Shown here one piece after another: positions 61,517 through 64,000 of a stretch of 64,000 nucleotides of DNA. The notes under the pieces were generated by a model, which was not told the DNA's origin, did no database searches, and saw only the letters and a program-made list of their open reading frames with translations. Within the stretch, counting starts at the first letter, position 1. The number at the start of each line of letters is the position of its first letter. The DNA lies in the NCBI RefSeq assembly GCF_002097715.1, contig NZ_CP020738.1:3244660-3308659 (forward strand). The letters run 5' to 3'. The position numbers and the translations under genes are program-made. The DNA is from Burkholderia ubonensis subsp. mesacidophila (GTDB taxonomy: Bacteria; Pseudomonadota; Gammaproteobacteria; Burkholderiales; Burkholderiaceae).

Positions 61517-62668
61517 TTACAGCGGATCGATCAGCACTGCGTGGCCATTCTCTTCGTATTCGAACAGCGGCGTCGGAGTGGGTGGTTTCCTGGAGTCGCG
61601 GACCATGCTGACCAGTTCGCGCAGCAGCACATCCCGGGCTCGGGCTGCGACTTCATCCGCGTCCGTGCCCTCGAGCCGGAGGTGCGCAAAGTCCATGAAC
61701 TGCAACGTCACGCGTTGCTCGTCCCTTTCGATCATGGCCGGATACGGCACGATGGCTTGCGAGATGACACGCTTGCCGCGGTGAAGCATCTTCCTCCCGT
61801 CCAGCTTGGCGACCATGTTGGACGCTTTCAGGTGCGTGTACCGCTTCAGCATCTGCATCGACTTGTGGCCGCTGATGGTCGCGATCTCCATCATGTCGAG
61901 CGTACCGAGCTCAAACAGTCGCGACACTGCCTCGTGTCGAAGGTCATGGAAATGCAAGTCATCGATTTCAAGACGCTGAACAAGCGTTCTCCAGGCGCTC
62001 TTGAAACCGTCGGACGTGTATTTGAAAATGCGGCCCTCCGGTTTCGTTCCGAGGCGCGTCAGCACATCCATGGCTCTCATCGAAAGCGGCACGTCGCGTT
62101 TCGATCCATTCTTGGTCAGCGGCAAATGGGCGATTCGCGTGCGCAAGTTGATGTTTTCCCATTGGAGATTGAGCAACTCGCCTTGCCGCATCGCGGTCTC
62201 GATCGCCAGCACGATCAATGCATGGATTTCGATGTTCCGATGCGCGGCGGCAGCACGAAGCAGTCGACGTTCTTCACCGAAGCTGACCCGCCGGTCCCGT
62301 CCGGGCGGGAGCTTGGGCTTGCGCACGCGCGATACGGGATTGTCCTTGCAGATGCCCCACTCGATGATGGCAATGTTGAACAAGTCCCTGAGCAACGCCA
62401 GTTCGAGTCGCACCGTGTTGGGTGCGATGGGGCGGTTCGTGTTGCGGGAGGGCGACGAGAGGCGAATATCCCGGTAATTCGCGATATCCACCGTCGTCAA
62501 TTCGGAAAGCACCTTCTCCCCGACGAAGCTCTTTGCAATCGTCGACGCGCGATACATTTCCTGCTTGTATCCCCGCTTCTCGATGGAGACGCTCTTTGTG
62601 TATTGGGCCAGCGCATCGCGTACGGTAATCGACGGAGAAGGCTTGAAGATGAGGCGACTTTCAATCAA
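61517..62668 (-). CDS. rci: Shufflon-specific tyrosine recombinase Rci
   Basis: A 383-residue tyrosine recombinase, about the length of R64 Rci. Catalytic residues visible: Arg161 (ETAMRQGE), His241 and Arg244 (HDLRHEA), His268 (SGHKS) and Tyr277 (LKRYTHL). The long C-terminal extension beyond Tyr277 is characteristic of Rci. The start is TTG at 62668, 24 bp after the XRE gene, with a weak ribosome site, which may keep expression low. It catalyses inversion at sfx sites. Confidence 0.9.
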   Translation of the reverse strand: MIESRLIFKPSPSITVRDALAQYTKSVSIEKRGYKQEMYRASTIAKSFVGEKVLSELTTVDIANYRDIRLSSPSRNTNRPIAPNTVRLELALLRDLFNIAIIEWGICKDNPVSRVRKPKLPPGRDRRVSFGEERRLLRAAAAHRNIEIHALIVLAIETAMRQGELLNLQWENINLRTRIAHLPLTKNGSKRDVPLSMRAMDVLTRLGTKPEGRIFKYTSDGFKSAWRTLVQRLEIDDLHFHDLRHEAVSRLFELGTLDMMEIATISGHKSMQMLKRYTHLKASNMVAKLDGRKMLHRGKRVISQAIVPYPAMIERDEQRVTLQFMDFAHLRLEGTDADEVAARARDVLLRELVSMVRDSRKPPTPTPLFEYEENGHAVLIDPL

Positions 62669-62692
62669 TTTTCGATCTCTAACTGCGCGCGA

Positions 62693-62953
62693 TTATTCAT
62701 GGGAGGCTTGTGCCTGGTGATTTGCCTCGAGAGTCAGTTCGACTGGGGCAATCAAATCGACCAATGGAACATCCAGGCTCCGCGCCAGTGCGAGCAAGGT
62801 GTCGAGAGTCGGGGAGCGAAGCCCGCGTTCAAGCAGCGAAATGTAGGTGCGGTCCAGATCCGTCGCCTTCGCGAGGGCGTACTGAGACAGGCCGCGGTCG
62901 TTGCGCAGCTTGCGCAGCGTCGCGGCAAATGCAATGTTGGCTTGGCTTTTCAA
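62693..62953 (-). CDS. XRE-family regulator upstream of rci
   Basis: An 86-residue repressor-like protein: helix-turn-helix at residues about 20-60 (LSQYALAKATDLDRTYISLL) and a short tail. It directly precedes rci on the same strand and probably shares its transcript. Two operator-like palindromes lie just upstream. Confidence 0.8.
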   Translation of the reverse strand: MKSQANIAFAATLRKLRNDRGLSQYALAKATDLDRTYISLLERGLRSPTLDTLLALARSLDVPLVDLIAPVELTLEANHQAQASHE

Positions 62954-62994
62954 GATTCCGGCCCCTCGATCAGGGCCAAAATTCTCGACATGTA

Positions 62995-63021
62995 GACAAT
63001 AGTCATCAGCAGACTATAGTC
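62995..63021 (-). promoter_or_regulatory. Tandem palindromes before the XRE-rci unit
   Basis: GACAATAGTC (62995-63004) and the perfect palindrome GACTATAGTC (63012-63021), 17 bp apart, 42-68 bp before the XRE start. Spacing and position suit a dimeric XRE repressor controlling itself and rci. Confidence 0.6.
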
Positions 63022-63195
63022 CGAATTTTGTAACCGGTGCGGCGGCCGCGGTGCATTGAACTATCGCACCCGATGCCCTCGCAGCCGTGCCGAAACCGCG
63101 TCTCGCCGACGTCGAGCGCCGCGACAGGCGCGCTCCAATCCTGCTAGCGCGGCTGCGCTCGGAGATGGCAACATTCTTCCGCCTGTGCTAAATTT

Positions 63196-63215
63196 CGTAT
63201 CATTGTAACGATACA
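63196..63215 (+). promoter_or_regulatory. Element palindrome before the 63.2 kb gene
   Basis: CGTATCATTGTAACGATACA, one mismatch in the right arm, 16 bp before the ATG at 63232; TATCAT may be the -10 hexamer. Confidence 0.65.
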
Positions 63216-63231
63216 CATATCGGAGCTCACC

Positions 63232-63474
63232 ATGTCGCTTGCTGCATCAGCTTATCGAGAGCGTGCAAAGCGCCTGATCCCGCGCCTCGACGCATGTTAC
63301 GGCCGGATCGACGAAGGGAGTGTGATCCGGTCGCACGCCATGGTCTACGCCGCCTTCCTGTCGGATTTCGTGGCCGGCCGTCTCGACGCCGACCATCCCG
63401 AGACCGTTGGCATGCTCGGATTGGCGGGTGAATTCTGCGAGCTGGTCGAGCAGGAATATCCGGCGGTGAACTAA
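63232..63474 (+). CDS. Small hypothetical element protein
   Basis: An 80-residue soluble helical protein starting MSLAASAYRERAKRLIPRLD, with GGAG seven bases upstream. No family recognised. First gene after an element palindrome and 10 bp before the next ORF, so probably the head of another element operon. Confidence 0.65.
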   Translation: MSLAASAYRERAKRLIPRLDACYGRIDEGSVIRSHAMVYAAFLSDFVAGRLDADHPETVGMLGLAGEFCELVEQEYPAVN

Positions 63475-63484
63475 AGGGGCGGCG

Positions 63485-64000
63485 ATGACCGATTTTGAGC
63501 GAAAGGCACAGGGCATTTTTGGCCCGATTCACGGAAAAACTCGCCAAGGTCGACCTTCGGGCGGCTGTCGCGACGCCCACGGTCGTTGGCGCGGTGACGG
63601 CGACGGCGGACACGAATGTGAAGGAAGGCGAGCTCGCGCCGCCTCCGGCCTCAGCCGGAAACATGCAAGCCCGGGGCGCGCGACAGATGTTCGCGGCGTC
63701 ACTCCTGAGCGCAGCGTCGATCACGCTCGCACGAGGATTCGAGCGAATCAAAGCGGCCTTTCACGAAAAGGGCGAGCAACAGCGCGTCGAGGCGACGAAG
63801 GAATTGATCGCCGATGCGCCGGTGCACGAGGACGGCCACTATGCGTGGGCACGCGAGCGTACGGCGGGTCGCGCCAACGAACAGGATTGGCGGAGCCGGT
63901 TCGATACGCAGATGCGCGAGCCCCCGGCACCGTCGAAATGTTGCGCCGAGTTGCGTTGGCACATCAAGTCAACGTGCGCGACCTCGAAATTCGGGGCAAC
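63485..64000 (+). pseudogene. Unknown element gene with frameshifts, cut by the window
   Basis: AGGGG precedes an ATG at 63485 (MTDFERKAQGIF). Codon use then moves one frame at the GG of 63521-63522, giving ARFTEKLAKVDLRAAVATP to MFAASLLSAASITLARGFER, and returns at the C-run 63921-63925 to VEMLRRVALAHQVNVRDLE. One extra G and one missing C would explain both. The protein would exceed 170 residues with a possible hydrophobic segment. Not recognised; it continues past the window. Confidence 0.5.

Larger units (their letters stand above)
32460..64000. mobile_element. R64/IncI-type conjugative element (left part)
   Basis: The region encodes a Dot/Icm-like (MPF-I) type IV secretion system, a type IVb pilus with shufflon, and element-type regulators. 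Gene content and order match the R64 transfer region. The left limit is only inferred, as lying between the lrp-type gene and 32,792; no att repeat or tRNA is seen. The right end, relaxase, coupling protein and any integrase for chromosomal insertion lie outside the window, so an ICE and a decayed island remain possible. Confidence 0.75.

Noticed and set aside
61517..62668. Tyrosine recombinase as the element's integrase
   Set aside because: Position beside the sfx repeats, length, and the extension beyond the catalytic Tyr fit Rci. It acts on the shufflon, so it does not explain chromosomal insertion.

Overview
The window looks like a Burkholderia chromosome, probably of the cepacia complex. 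The DNA is GC-rich with strong GC-ending codons. The gene families are typical of that genus: CstA, a class I DAHP synthase, a YceH/DUF480 protein, a diaminopropionate ammonia-lyase with an Lrp-type regulator, a HutC-like GntR regulator and a secreted GH28 polygalacturonase. The assignment is by gene content and style only. No rRNA, tRNA or CRISPR array is visible.

Positions 1 to about 32,460 are ordinary accessory chromosome. In order they hold: the start of cstA, several small exported or hypothetical proteins, aroG, a secretory lipase, YceH, two SAM or SDR enzymes, a catabolic cluster (DapA-like lyase with a MOSC protein, and a class II aldolase) facing an XRE-cupin regulator across a perfect operator palindrome, a GntR regulator, a phytanoyl-CoA-type dioxygenase, an XRE plus AbiEii-type toxin-antitoxin pair, a LysR regulator beside two tandem paralogous amidohydrolases, a glycine-zipper lipoprotein, a GNAT, the polygalacturonase, a class III aminotransferase, a YtcJ-like amidohydrolase, and a dpaL plus M20 peptidase operon opposite an Lrp regulator.

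From about 32,460 to the right edge lies a mobile element of the IncI/R64 (MPF-I, Dot/Icm-like) kind. On the minus strand, reading down from 45.5 kb, a small HTH protein is followed by homologues of TraM, TraN, TraO, TraP, TraQ, TraR, TraT, TraU, a TraX-position protein and TraY, in the R64 order. On the plus strand, from 46.9 kb, DotD, DotC, DotB and IcmT homologues run with ATGA-type overlaps straight into a type IVb pilus operon: TcpQ-domain protein, pilN, pilO, pilP, pilQ, pilR, pilS, a second PilT-like ATPase and pilV. The 3' end of pilV enters a shufflon with four 19-bp sfx repeats and alternative pilV C-termini. A gene for the Rci recombinase follows. One shufflon segment also carries a complete SAM-dependent methyltransferase gene. 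An XRE regulator, a small protein and a broken ORF follow. No relaxase, coupling protein, prepilin peptidase or far end of the element is in the window.

Three points deserve attention. A 20-bp palindrome, CGTAT-N10-ATACG, sits 16 to 46 bp before several element start codons, its outer arm overlapping a -10-like hexamer, and probably marks one regulon. The methyltransferase lies on DNA that Rci should be able to flip, so it may be phase-variable. Several element genes (pilR, three pilV cassettes, two small ORFs) are broken by single-base length changes in short homopolymers, which may be real decay or consensus sequence errors.
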